Assembly: GCA_015063695.1 (NCBI GenBank)
Contig: SVTQ01000002.1
Coordinates: forward strand, 1 to 64,000
Source: Oscillospiraceae bacterium
GTDB taxonomy: Bacteria > Bacillota > Clostridia > Oscillospirales > CAG-272
Direction: 5' to 3'
Length of the DNA stretch: 64,000 nt
Both the position numbers and the translations under genes were made by a program. Below the pieces are notes generated by a model. It saw nothing but the letters and a program-made list of their open reading frames with translations. It searched no databases and was not told the origin of the DNA. Positions 51,649-60,482 of the stretch are shown here, piece by piece; positions within the stretch are counted from its first letter, which is position 1, and each line of letters begins with the position of its first letter.

Positions 51649-53067
51649 ATGAAAAAAGCAGAAATCATTTTACGTGAAAGATTTGAAGATAAAAAGGTGA
51701 TACTTTTAGGTGCGGGAGTATCAAACCTTCCTCTCGCGGAGTTTATCGCATCCTTCGGCGCGAAAGTTGAAATAAGAGATAAAAAAACACGTGAAGAGCT
51801 GGGCGAGACTGCCGAAGTTCTTGAAAAGACTGGAGCAACCCTTGTTCTCGGAGAAAGCTATCTTGACAATATGGAAGCGGACTATATCTTCCGCTCTCCC
51901 GGCTTCCGTCCCGACCTGCCCGCTCTCAAAAAAGCAGTAGAAAAAGGCGCAGAGCTCACAATGGAGATGGAGATGTTCATGGAGCTTCGCCCCGCTTATA
52001 CAGTAGGTATCACGGGAAGCGACGGAAAGAGCACGACCACCACTCTCGTTTACGAAATGCTGAAGAGAGCCCACGGCGGGGACAAAGTGTATCTCGGCGG
52101 AAACATCGGATTTCCCCTTCTTCACAGAGTTTGCGAAATGGACGAGAGCTGTTTTGCCTCCGTTGAGCTTTCAAGCTTCCAGCTTATGACCATAGATACA
52201 CCTGCTGACGTTGCGGTAATTACAAATATCTCCCCTAACCATCTGAACTGGCATACCGACATGCAGGAATACATCGATGCGAAAGCTAAGCTTCTCCTCG
52301 GTGCAAAAAGAGCCGTTCTGAACTTCGGATGCGAAATAACGAGAGAGCTTGGAAAAGCCCTTGAATGTCCCGTATTTTATTTCTCAAAAGACCCTATCCC
52401 CGAAAGTGCTCTCCTTGACAAGGACTGCAGTATCTGCTTTGAAGGGGACGACATTGTATTCTTTGAAAAGAAGACGGGCAAAAAAGAAAAGATCATGGAG
52501 AGAGGCGACATCCTCCTTCCCGGACTTCACAACGCGGAAAACTACATGACCGCGGCGGCGGCACTTTACGGCACCGTAGGCTTTGAAGACGTAAAGGCTG
52601 TTGCAAAGGTCTTCGGCGGAGTAAAACACCGTTTTGAGCTTGTGGCAATAAAGAACGGAGCCTACTTCTACAACAGCTCCATTGACTCATCACCCACGAG
52701 AACGGCGGCAGCACTTTCCGCAGTAAAAGACAAGAAAATAAATCTTATCTGCGGCGGTTATGATAAGAACATCCCCTTTGAACCGTTGGCAGTTGCCATA
52801 GCCGAGGCAGGAAACGTAAAGAGCGTCACCGTAACGGGAGCTACCGCAGATAAAATACTTGCCGCCATTGACGGATGCGGGATTTTTGATAAAGAAAAGA
52901 TAACGGTAGTCAGAAAGAACGATTTTGAAGAAGCGGTAAAGCACGCGGCTTCAATGGCAGAGGACGGAGAAGCCGTGCTTCTCTCCCCTGCGTGCGCAAG
53001 CTTTGACGCATTCAGGAACTTTGAAGAGCGCGGCGAGCGTTTCAGAGAGATCGTTTCCGCGCTGTAA
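51649..53067 (+). CDS. murD: UDP-N-acetylmuramoyl-L-alanine:D-glutamate ligase
   Basis: 472 residues. Adds D-Glu to the peptidoglycan precursor using ATP. N-terminal Rossmann-like domain (VILLGAGVSNLPLAEFI), central ATP loop GITGSDGKSTTTTLVYEM, AVITNISPNHLNWH, and C-terminal domain with GGYDKNIPFEPL and LLSPACASFDAFRNFEERGERF, the Mur C-terminal end. GGAG lies 11-12 bases before the ATG. It has its own promoter and is followed by three peptidase genes rather than by other mur genes. Confidence 0.95.
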   Translation: MKKAEIILRERFEDKKVILLGAGVSNLPLAEFIASFGAKVEIRDKKTREELGETAEVLEKTGATLVLGESYLDNMEADYIFRSPGFRPDLPALKKAVEKGAELTMEMEMFMELRPAYTVGITGSDGKSTTTTLVYEMLKRAHGGDKVYLGGNIGFPLLHRVCEMDESCFASVELSSFQLMTIDTPADVAVITNISPNHLNWHTDMQEYIDAKAKLLLGAKRAVLNFGCEITRELGKALECPVFYFSKDPIPESALLDKDCSICFEGDDIVFFEKKTGKKEKIMERGDILLPGLHNAENYMTAAAALYGTVGFEDVKAVAKVFGGVKHRFELVAIKNGAYFYNSSIDSSPTRTAAALSAVKDKKINLICGGYDKNIPFEPLAVAIAEAGNVKSVTVTGATADKILAAIDGCGIFDKEKITVVRKNDFEEAVKHAASMAEDGEAVLLSPACASFDAFRNFEERGERFREIVSAL

Positions 53068-53101
53068 CTACAAAAAGAACCGAAACAGAAAGAGGCAGAC
53101 C

Positions 53102-54154
53102 TTGACAGATATAAAGAAACTTTTATACGGACTCACAGATATAATGTCCGTTACGGGCTTTGAAAAAAGAGGGAAAGGAGAGCTTTTCCGCCTTGTTTCG
53201 CCTTACTTTGACGAAAGCTATACCGATCCTACGGGAAGCCATATATTTATAAAGAAAGCAAAAAACAATCCCAAAGGAAGAAAGATCCTTCTTGATGCTC
53301 ACTTTGATGAAGTGGGAATGATGGTAAGCGGAATTCACGAGGGCGGTTTTCTCACCGTTGCCTTCATGGGCGGTATTGACACGGGAATTCTCCCTGCAGG
53401 AGAAGTTCTGATATACGGAAAAGAAACTATCCATGGCGTAATATGCGCAACTCCCCCTCACCTTCAGAAACCGGGAGACAGCGAAAAGCTCCCCACCGCC
53501 GAGGATATAAGAATTGACACGGGATACGACAAAGAAGACCTTGAAAAGATAGCTCCCGTGGGCACACCCATAGGCTTTTACGGAAGCGGATGCGAGACCG
53601 TTTTCGGAAGAATTACGGGACGCGGCTTTGACGACAAGGCATGCGGCGCGGCTCTTATTGCGGCTGTCGCAGACTGCGATGACGAAAAACTGACCGCCGA
53701 CATTTACGTCAGCATTTCCGCAAGAGAAGAGGTCGGCGGTGGAGCTCCCTCCCTTGTTGCCTTCGGCATAAGACCCGACGTTGCAATAGTTACCGACGTG
53801 GGCTTTGCAAGAACTCCCGGAACAAAGGCTGAAAAGACCCTTGAATACGGAAGCGGAGCGGGAATTTCGATCACGTCAACCTCTGACCGCGCAGTTGCAA
53901 GAAGAATAATTGATATTGCAAAGGAAAAAGAAATTCCTCTCGGGCTTGTTTGCGAAGGAACGGACATGGGCACAAACGCGGCGCTTCTTGAGATCGCCAT
54001 GGAGGGTGTTCCCTGCGTTGCTCTTTGCCTGCCCCTCGGAAATATGCACACCTATAACGAAGCTCTTGAACTTTCCGACCTCGAGGCTCTCTCCCGCCTT
54101 GTGGGCGAGATAATATGCGACGAAAAAATCTATGAAAGGGAGGAGATCATATAA
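53102..54154 (+). CDS. M42-family metallopeptidase, member 1
   Basis: 350 residues. First of three adjacent M42-type aminopeptidases. Metal sites: LLDAHFDEVGMMVS (His/Asp), RGFDDKACG (bridging Asp), SAREEVGGG (catalytic Glu pair), VTDVGFARTPG and LGNMHTYNEA (His). The family's usual TRYIHS reads PLGNMHTYN here. The start is inferred as TTG 53102, with GAGG 6 bases before, because the frame before it overlaps murD and lacks a ribosome site. TTG starts occur elsewhere in the window. Confidence 0.85.
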   Translation: MTDIKKLLYGLTDIMSVTGFEKRGKGELFRLVSPYFDESYTDPTGSHIFIKKAKNNPKGRKILLDAHFDEVGMMVSGIHEGGFLTVAFMGGIDTGILPAGEVLIYGKETIHGVICATPPHLQKPGDSEKLPTAEDIRIDTGYDKEDLEKIAPVGTPIGFYGSGCETVFGRITGRGFDDKACGAALIAAVADCDDEKLTADIYVSISAREEVGGGAPSLVAFGIRPDVAIVTDVGFARTPGTKAEKTLEYGSGAGISITSTSDRAVARRIIDIAKEKEIPLGLVCEGTDMGTNAALLEIAMEGVPCVALCLPLGNMHTYNEALELSDLEALSRLVGEIICDEKIYEREEII

Positions 54155-54156
54155 GA

Positions 54157-55260
54157 ATGGGAAAACTTAAAAAACTTTACGGTACCGAACTGCTCGAAAA
54201 GCTCTCCCTTATATTCGGCCCTTCCGGCTGTGAGGACAACGTGGCAAAGGCTATTCTCGAAACCTGCGAGGGCGCATACGACGAGAGAGTTTTTGACAAT
54301 ATGGGAAGCGTTATTCTCAAAATTTCAAAGAGAAAAGAACCGAAAAACGGCGCAAAAGCTCCGAAGAAGCTTATGTTCAGCTCCCACATGGACGAGGTGG
54401 GCTTTATGGTCTCCCATATCACCGACGACGGTTATCTGAAGCCCCTTTTCCTCTCGGGAGCGGACACAAGAGTATGGAAAGGAAGAAACATTGTTGTCGG
54501 CGACGAAAAAGGCACAATTAAAGGCTACATGGGAACAAAACCCATCCACTTTATAAAGAAGGAAGACCGCACAAAGGCGGCCCCTGCCGATGAAATGTAT
54601 ATCGATATCGGCGCAAAGAGTAAGGAAGAAGCGGAAAAGTACGTTGCCGTCGGCTCATACGGCACCTGGGACAGCGATTTTTACCGTTTCGGAAAAGACG
54701 GAAGAATGCTCAAGGGCAAGGCTCTTGACGACCGTCTCGGATGCGCTATAATGTGCGACCTTGCAAGAGAGATATACAAAATGAAGGACACACTCACCTT
54801 CGATATCTATTTTGCCTTTACAAGAAAAGAAGAGCTGGGTCTCTCGGGTGCAAGATGCGCGGCTTACAAGATAGCGCCCGACTATGCCATGATATTTGAG
54901 ACCACGGCTGTTGCGGATATCGACGGAGTTCCCGAACACCGAAAGGTTGCAATTCAGGGCGAAGGGGGAGCACTCTCCATTGCCGACAGAGCAACCATCT
55001 ACGACAAAGAATTCACCGATTTCATAAAGAAGTGCGCCGCAGAAAAAAATATCCCCATCCAGTACAAAAAGTACGTTTCCGGCGGAAACGATGCGGGCGG
55101 CATACACAAAACGAGAACCGGCATTAAGTGCGCCGCGCTGTCTGCACCCTCAAGATATATCCACACCGCTTCAAACGTTGTACGCGAAAGCGATTTTATT
55201 AATATGTACGAAACTGCCCTTGAAACGGTTAAAAGACTTACAGAAGGAGGTATCGCATAA
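54157..55260 (+). CDS. M42-family metallopeptidase, member 2
   Basis: 367 residues, closest to standard M42: FSSHMDEVGFMVSHI, KALDDRLGCAIM, TRKEELGLSGARCAAYKI, FETTAVADIDGVP, and GGNDAGGIHKTRTG, then SRYIHTASNV, all metal-ligand landmarks. An arginine/lysine-rich insert near residue 65 (KISKRKEPKNGAKAPKKL) is longer than usual. It probably forms the large tetrahedral assembly known for the family and clips N-terminal residues from peptides. Two bases after gene 1, GGAGG ahead. Confidence 0.9.
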   Translation: MGKLKKLYGTELLEKLSLIFGPSGCEDNVAKAILETCEGAYDERVFDNMGSVILKISKRKEPKNGAKAPKKLMFSSHMDEVGFMVSHITDDGYLKPLFLSGADTRVWKGRNIVVGDEKGTIKGYMGTKPIHFIKKEDRTKAAPADEMYIDIGAKSKEEAEKYVAVGSYGTWDSDFYRFGKDGRMLKGKALDDRLGCAIMCDLAREIYKMKDTLTFDIYFAFTRKEELGLSGARCAAYKIAPDYAMIFETTAVADIDGVPEHRKVAIQGEGGALSIADRATIYDKEFTDFIKKCAAEKNIPIQYKKYVSGGNDAGGIHKTRTGIKCAALSAPSRYIHTASNVVRESDFINMYETALETVKRLTEGGIA

Positions 55261-56255
55261 TGTATACGGTACTTAAGGAGCTTATAAAATGCAGATGTGT
55301 TTCCGGAAGAGAGAGCGCAGTCTGTGACGTAATAGAAAAATATATCGCCCCCCACGTTGACTCCGTGGAAAGAGATGCCATGGGCAACCTTATCGCCTTC
55401 AAAAAGGGCTCGGGAAAAGATCCTAAAAAACTTATGTTTGCCGCTCATACAGATGAGATCGGTTTTATGGTAAACTTCATTGAAAAGAGCGGTCTTATCC
55501 GTTTTGCGACCATCGGCGGAATTAATTTCACCGCCGCGGCATACTCCGAGGTCGTATTTGAAAACGGCACGAGAGGCGTTCTCGTTCCCGAGGCTGACTG
55601 TAAGGCGGCCGATATAACGGCAGATAAATGCTACGTTGACATCGGCACAAAGAGCCGCCGCGAAACCGAGAGATTTGTAAAAACAGGCGACACCTTCGCT
55701 CTTGCAGGAAAGCTCACAAAGCTTTCGGGTACCCGTGTCTCGGGAAGACCCATTGACGACCGCATCGGCTGCGCCATCCTCATAAAAGCGGCAGAAATGA
55801 TAAAGAAGTGCGAAAACGACGTTTACTTCGTATTCACCACTCAGGAAGAGGTTGGTATCAGAGGCTCAAAGTGCGCAGCATTCGGCATCATGCCCGACAT
55901 CGGCGTTGCCGTTGACGTTTGCACCGCAGGCGACGTTCCCGGAGTAAAGAACCTTGAAACAAAGTGCGGAAACGGCCCTGCAGTAAAACTCAAGGATGCT
56001 TCCGTTATCTGTGACGAGGGAGTTATCGCTCTTTTGAAGGAGACCGCAAAGGAAAACGGCATCAAAGTTCAGAATGAGATCCTTATCTCAGGCGGAACTG
56101 ACACCGCTTCCATCCAGATGGCAGGCGCAGGATGCCCCGCAGGCTGTATTTCCATCGCCACAAGATATATCCACACAGGCGTTGAAATGATAGATATGAA
56201 GGATGCAAAAGGTGCTGCCGTTATTTTCGCAAAACTTGCGGAAAAAGCTCTTTGA
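55260..56255 (+). CDS. M42-family metallopeptidase, member 3
   Basis: 331 residues. Same fold as its neighbours: FAAHTDEIGFMVN, RPIDDRIGCAIL, TQEEVGIRGSKCAAFGI, AVDVCTAGDVPG, GGTDTASIQMAGAGCP and TRYIHTGVEMID. Starts with the A of the TAATG overlap with member 2, so coupled. The three proteins may form mixed complexes or take different residues; sequence alone cannot say. GGAGG 9 bases ahead. Confidence 0.9.
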   Translation: MYTVLKELIKCRCVSGRESAVCDVIEKYIAPHVDSVERDAMGNLIAFKKGSGKDPKKLMFAAHTDEIGFMVNFIEKSGLIRFATIGGINFTAAAYSEVVFENGTRGVLVPEADCKAADITADKCYVDIGTKSRRETERFVKTGDTFALAGKLTKLSGTRVSGRPIDDRIGCAILIKAAEMIKKCENDVYFVFTTQEEVGIRGSKCAAFGIMPDIGVAVDVCTAGDVPGVKNLETKCGNGPAVKLKDASVICDEGVIALLKETAKENGIKVQNEILISGGTDTASIQMAGAGCPAGCISIATRYIHTGVEMIDMKDAKGAAVIFAKLAEKAL

Positions 56256-56287
56256 TCTTACCCGGAACACGAAAGAACAATAATAAA

Positions 56288-57130
56288 ATGAAACGGATAA
56301 TAAAAAACAAGACCTTTGACGAAGAAAGAGCGCTTTATAACCTCACCGATGCAAGGGTCGAGGATTGTATTTTCGAAGGGGAGGCCGACGGGGAGAGTGC
56401 CTTCAAGGAAGCGCGACACATTGAGGTTGCAAATTGCAGAATGGCGCTCCGCTATCCCTTCTGGCACGCAGAGGATTTCAGCGTCTCAAACTGCACCTTC
56501 GCTCCCACTGCACGGGCGGCGGTATGGTATGCAAGGAACGCCGCATTTGACGGCTGTATTCTTGACGGCATAAAGGTCTTCCGCGAATGCGACGGCCTCA
56601 CCGTTAAAAACTGCCGAAGTGTTTCCCCCGAAGCATTATGGAAATGCAGAGATTTCCGTATCGACACGTCTTCCTTTGACGGAGAATACCTCTTTTTCGA
56701 AAGCGAAAACGGAATTATCGAAAACCTCGAAATGAAAGGAAAATACTCCTTTCAGTACATAAAAAACGTAACAATAAGAAACTCGGTTCTTGACACTAAG
56801 GACGCCTTCTGGCACGCGGAAAACGTGACAGTTGAAAACTGCACCGTAAAGGGCGAATACGCCGCGTGGTACTCAAAGAACGTAACCTTCAGAAACTGCC
56901 GTATTTCGGGCACTCAGCCCTTCTGCTACTGCGAAGGCCTTGTCCTTGAAAACTGCACCATGGAGGATACCGACCTTTCCTTTGAATATTCCCACGTTAA
57001 CGCCGACATCAAAGGCAATATTCTCTCTGTCAAGAACCCCGCATCGGGTATCATACGCGCCGACAGCATCGGAGAAATTATCCTCGAAAACTCCGTTGTG
57101 GAAAGTATATGCGAGATAATTACGGGATAA
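56288..57130 (+). CDS. DUF3737-family beta-helix protein
   Basis: 280 residues made of repeated strand units of about 20 residues with N-C and V-x-N-C patterns (VENCTVKGEYAAWYSKNVTF, RNCRISGTQPFCYCEGLVL, VLENCTMEDTDLSFEYSHV, VKNCRSVSPEALWKCRDF). This is the pentapeptide-like right-handed beta-helix of DUF3737. No catalytic motif seen. It is positioned 33 bp after the third M42 gene and probably in the same transcript, though the function is unknown. Start set to the ATG at 56288; the frame upstream overlaps the M42 gene. Confidence 0.8.
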   Translation: MKRIIKNKTFDEERALYNLTDARVEDCIFEGEADGESAFKEARHIEVANCRMALRYPFWHAEDFSVSNCTFAPTARAAVWYARNAAFDGCILDGIKVFRECDGLTVKNCRSVSPEALWKCRDFRIDTSSFDGEYLFFESENGIIENLEMKGKYSFQYIKNVTIRNSVLDTKDAFWHAENVTVENCTVKGEYAAWYSKNVTFRNCRISGTQPFCYCEGLVLENCTMEDTDLSFEYSHVNADIKGNILSVKNPASGIIRADSIGEIILENSVVESICEIITG

Positions 57131-57173
57131 ACGGTAATTATTTAAAAACCTCTCACATTTTAATATATATGCC

Positions 57174-57202
57174 TTGACAAACTCACTTTTTTGTGTTACC
57201 AT
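57174..57202 (+). promoter_or_regulatory. Promoter of the his operon
   Basis: TTGACA, 17 bases, TACCAT. Confidence 0.8.
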
Positions 57203-57203
57203 G

Positions 57204-57223
57204 TTAACGTATTAAAGCGTTAA
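57204..57223. promoter_or_regulatory. Putative operator at the his promoter
   Basis: TTAACG and CGTTAA are inverted half-sites eight bases apart just downstream of the -10. TTAAAGCG also recurs directly (57212-57227). It suits a dimeric TrpR-like repressor, for which the next gene, yerC, is the obvious candidate. Confidence 0.6.
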
Positions 57224-57310
57224 AGCGAAAATATACCCACTTTACGCGCGGCGGTTCTTCCGCCGCCGTCAAGCTTTAACCCCTAAAATCTGAAAAGGTC
57301 GGTATAGAAC

Positions 57311-57607
57311 ATGGCAACCTATCATTCAAAGGAAACCGAAAAACTTTATGAAGCTGTGATCAGCCTCGAAAACACAAAAGAGTGCAGAAAATTTTTCGAA
57401 GATATCTGCACAGTAAAAGAACTTCTTGACCTGGCTCAGCGCCTTCAGATAGCTCTCATGCTGAAGGAAGGAAAGAATTATCAGGAAATTTCCGCCGAGA
57501 CGGGTGCATCCACCGCCACCATCAGCAGAGTAAACAAATGTCTGCTTTACGGAACCGGCGGTTATGAAACAGTAATATCTAAACTCAATAAGGATACAGA
57601 GAAATGA
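57311..57607 (+). CDS. yerC: TrpR-like regulator YerC/YecD
   Basis: 98 residues, all helical, matching the TrpR/YerC fold: KECRKFFEDICTVKELLDLAQRLQIALML then EGKNYQEISAETGASTATISRVNKCL, the helix-turn-helix. In other Firmicutes this family has been linked to control of histidine genes (proposed name HisR). Here it opens the his operon, overlapping hisZG by 4 bp (ATGA). Ribosome site AAGG. An operator-like inverted repeat sits at 57204-57223. Confidence 0.87.
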   Translation: MATYHSKETEKLYEAVISLENTKECRKFFEDICTVKELLDLAQRLQIALMLKEGKNYQEISAETGASTATISRVNKCLLYGTGGYETVISKLNKDTEK

Positions 57608-59208
57608 TTTTTGATACTTCAGTTCTTCAAAACGATGAAATTGCCGTTTTTAAGCTTCGTTCCCTTTACGACAGCTTCGGCTACACAAAATATAAATTCA
57701 GCAAATTCGAGGAATATGACCTCTACGCAGGAAAAAAGGACTTCCTTGTTTCCGACAACGTCATAACCTTTACGGATACAGACGGCAAGCTTCTTGCCCT
57801 TAAACCTGACATCACCCTCTCCATAATCAAAAATGAAGGCGATATTGAAGAAGGAACAAAAAAGGTCTACTACAACGAAAACGTATACAGAGTTTCCAAG
57901 GGCACAGGCTCCTTCAAGGAGATAATGCAGGTTGGCCTTGAGTGCATGGGAAAAATAGATAACTACTGCATTTACGAGGTCATCCTTCTGGCGGCGCAGA
58001 GCCTTAGCAGTATCAGCGAAAAGTGGGGACTTGATATTTCTCACCTTGGAATTCTCTCCGCAGTTCTCGATATTGCAGGAGCAAAGGGCGAAAACAGAAA
58101 GAAACTCACAAGCCTCATCGGCGAAAAGAACGTTCACGAAATTCGCACCCTCTGTGAAAAAGAGGGAATTGACGGCGAAAAGATAGTAAAGCTTCTCTCC
58201 TTCAAGGGCTCTGCCATGGATATGCTTCCCGTTCTCGCGGAAATTTCCGAGGGCAGATGTATTCCCGCAGTCGAACAGCTCTACCACATCATGACCGCCT
58301 TTGAACAGCTCGGTTATGACGACAAGGTGAGAATAGACTTCTCCGCAGTTAGCGACATAAACTACTATAACGCCTTTGTTTTCAAGGGCTACGTTGATGG
58401 CGTTGCCGACAGTATTCTTTCGGGCGGTCAGTACGACACCCTTATGAAAAAAATGGGCAAGAAGTCGGGCGCCATCGGATTTGCGGTATACCTTGACGGC
58501 CTTGAAAGCCTTGAGGCATCGGACGCGGAGGGCACCGACAACAAGTATCTCTGCAACACGGCGGACGGTATGCTGAACGTTGCTCTTCCCAAGGGCAGAC
58601 TTGGCGAAAAGGTCTACTCCATGTTCGAAGCGGCAGGCTTTGAATGCCCCGACATAAGAGAAAATTCAAGAAAGCTCATATTTGAAAATCCCGAAAAAAA
58701 GGTCAGATACTTCTGGGTAAAGCCCTCCGACGTTGCAATATACGTTGAAAGAGGCGCCGCCGATATCGGCGTTGCAGGCAAGGATATCCTTCTTGAGTAC
58801 ACCCCCGACGTATACGAGCTTCTCGACCTTGACACAGGTAAATGCAGAGTTGCCGTAGCCGCTCCCGAGGGCTTTGCTTTGAACCCCTCAAAGACCCTTA
58901 AGGTCGCGACCAAATTTACAAACATAACAAAGAAGTTCTACGCCGCAAAGGGCCAGGACATCGACATTATAAAGCTCAACGGCTCCATTGAGATAGCGCC
59001 CATCTTAGGTCTTTCGGACGTTATCGTGGATATCGTTGAAACGGGAACAACACTCAAGGAAAACCACCTTGAGGTCATTGATACGGTAGTGCCCGTCAGC
59101 GCAAGATTTATTGCCAACAAAACGGCTCTTCGTTTTAAGGAAGACACCATTAAAGCTATCACGGACAACATCGCCCGTCAGATAAGCGATAAAAAGGAGA
59201 AAAAATGA
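57604..59208 (+). CDS. hisZG: Fused HisZ-HisG ATP phosphoribosyltransferase
   Basis: 534 residues in one frame. Residues 1-315 are HisZ, the catalytically inactive HisRS-like regulatory subunit (LKPDITLSIIK, YYNENVYRVSKG, QVGLECMGKID, SGGQYDTLM, GAIGFAVYLDGL). From about 323 it is short-form HisG (MLNVALPKGRLGEKVYSMFE, KPSDVAIYVERGAADIGVAG, DVIVDIVETGTTLKENHL). HisG without its C-terminal regulatory domain needs HisZ, so a covalent pair makes sense. The Met at the HisG start (58570) has no clear ribosome site, so separate HisG is possible but less likely. Confidence 0.9.
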   Translation: MIFDTSVLQNDEIAVFKLRSLYDSFGYTKYKFSKFEEYDLYAGKKDFLVSDNVITFTDTDGKLLALKPDITLSIIKNEGDIEEGTKKVYYNENVYRVSKGTGSFKEIMQVGLECMGKIDNYCIYEVILLAAQSLSSISEKWGLDISHLGILSAVLDIAGAKGENRKKLTSLIGEKNVHEIRTLCEKEGIDGEKIVKLLSFKGSAMDMLPVLAEISEGRCIPAVEQLYHIMTAFEQLGYDDKVRIDFSAVSDINYYNAFVFKGYVDGVADSILSGGQYDTLMKKMGKKSGAIGFAVYLDGLESLEASDAEGTDNKYLCNTADGMLNVALPKGRLGEKVYSMFEAAGFECPDIRENSRKLIFENPEKKVRYFWVKPSDVAIYVERGAADIGVAGKDILLEYTPDVYELLDLDTGKCRVAVAAPEGFALNPSKTLKVATKFTNITKKFYAAKGQDIDIIKLNGSIEIAPILGLSDVIVDIVETGTTLKENHLEVIDTVVPVSARFIANKTALRFKEDTIKAITDNIARQISDKKEKK

Positions 59209-60479
59209 TACCCATTCTTAAGCAGGGCGAAGTTACAAACGACGAGATATTTGCCCGTACAGTCCCCACGGTAAACGTTGAGGGCATTGTAAGTGAGATT
59301 ATAGATAACGTAAGAAAGAACGGAGATGCGGCACTCTATGAATACTGCCTCAAATTTGATAAGGCAGAGCTCTCCTCCCTTCAGGTAACCGAAGAGGAAA
59401 TAGACTTTGCCGTTTCCTCCGTTGAGCCCCGTTTTCTCGAGGTTCTTGAAAGAGCGGCAAAGAATATCCGTGCTTTCCACGAAAAGCAGGTAAGAAACAG
59501 CTTTATCGTCAATACAGAGCCCGGTGTCGTCATGGGTCAGAAGGTGATCCCCGTTGACAGAGCAGGTCTCTACGTGCCCGGCGGTACTGCGGCATACCCT
59601 TCAACAGTTCTGATGGACTCAATTCCTGCAAAGATCGCAGGCGTTCCCACGGTTGTTATGGTGACCCCTCCCCGTGCAGACGGCACGGTAAACCCCGTTA
59701 TCCTTGCGGCGGCAAAAATTGCAGGCGTTGATAAGATATTCAAGGTAGGCGGAGCGCAGGCTATCGCCGCCCTCGCATACGGCACCGAAACAATTCCCAA
59801 GGTAGATAAGATAGTAGGCCCCGGCAACGCATTCGTTGCAGAGGCAAAGAAGCAGGTCTTCGGCAAGGTCTCCATTGATATGATAGCAGGCCCCAGCGAA
59901 ATACTTATCGTTTCCGACAAAAACAGTGATCCCCGTCACCTCGCGGCAGACCTTCTCTCTCAGGCTGAGCACGACAGAATGGCAAGCGCAGTTCTCGTCT
60001 GCGACAGTGAGGCGCTGGCGGTCAAGGTTGCAGAAGAAATAGAAAGACAGATACCCCTTCTCGAAAGAGCGGACATCGCACGCGACTCCATTGACAACAA
60101 CGGAAAGATCATCGTTGCAAGGGACCTCTCCTGCGCCGTCGAGATTTCAAACGAGCTTGCCCCCGAGCATCTTGAGCTCTGCGTTGACGACCCCTTCGGA
60201 CTTCTTGACTCTATCCGCCACGCAGGTTCAATATTCATGGGAAGAAACTGCCCCGAGGCTCTCGGAGATTACATGGCAGGCCCCAACCACACCCTTCCCA
60301 CAAGCGGCACCGCAAAGTTTTCAAGCCCCCTCTCCGTTGACGATTTCGTAAAGAAGACACAGTATACGTACTTCACAAGAGAGGCTCTTGAAAATATCGC
60401 AGAGGACGTGGCATATTTTGCAGAAAAGGAAGGACTTACCGCCCACGCAAAGAGCGCAACAGTCCGTCTGGAGGACTGA
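59205..60479 (+). CDS. hisD: Histidinol dehydrogenase
   Basis: 424 residues. NAD-dependent four-electron oxidation of histidinol to histidine. Visible: DRAGLYVPGGTAAYPSTVLM, VGGAQAIAALAYGT, IAGPSEILIVSDKNS, LSQAEHDRMAS (zinc ligands), and the C-terminal GPNHTLPTSGTAKFSSPLS with zinc/substrate His. Overlaps hisZG by 4 bp. AAGGAG ahead. Confidence 0.97.
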   Translation: MIPILKQGEVTNDEIFARTVPTVNVEGIVSEIIDNVRKNGDAALYEYCLKFDKAELSSLQVTEEEIDFAVSSVEPRFLEVLERAAKNIRAFHEKQVRNSFIVNTEPGVVMGQKVIPVDRAGLYVPGGTAAYPSTVLMDSIPAKIAGVPTVVMVTPPRADGTVNPVILAAAKIAGVDKIFKVGGAQAIAALAYGTETIPKVDKIVGPGNAFVAEAKKQVFGKVSIDMIAGPSEILIVSDKNSDPRHLAADLLSQAEHDRMASAVLVCDSEALAVKVAEEIERQIPLLERADIARDSIDNNGKIIVARDLSCAVEISNELAPEHLELCVDDPFGLLDSIRHAGSIFMGRNCPEALGDYMAGPNHTLPTSGTAKFSSPLSVDDFVKKTQYTYFTREALENIAEDVAYFAEKEGLTAHAKSATVRLED

Positions 60480-60482
60480 GCC

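Noticed and set aside
58570-59208. Separate hisG gene inside the hisZG frame
   Set aside because: Met at 58570 matches the HisG start but has no ribosome site and no stop precedes it, so a fusion is the better reading; kept as a caveat.
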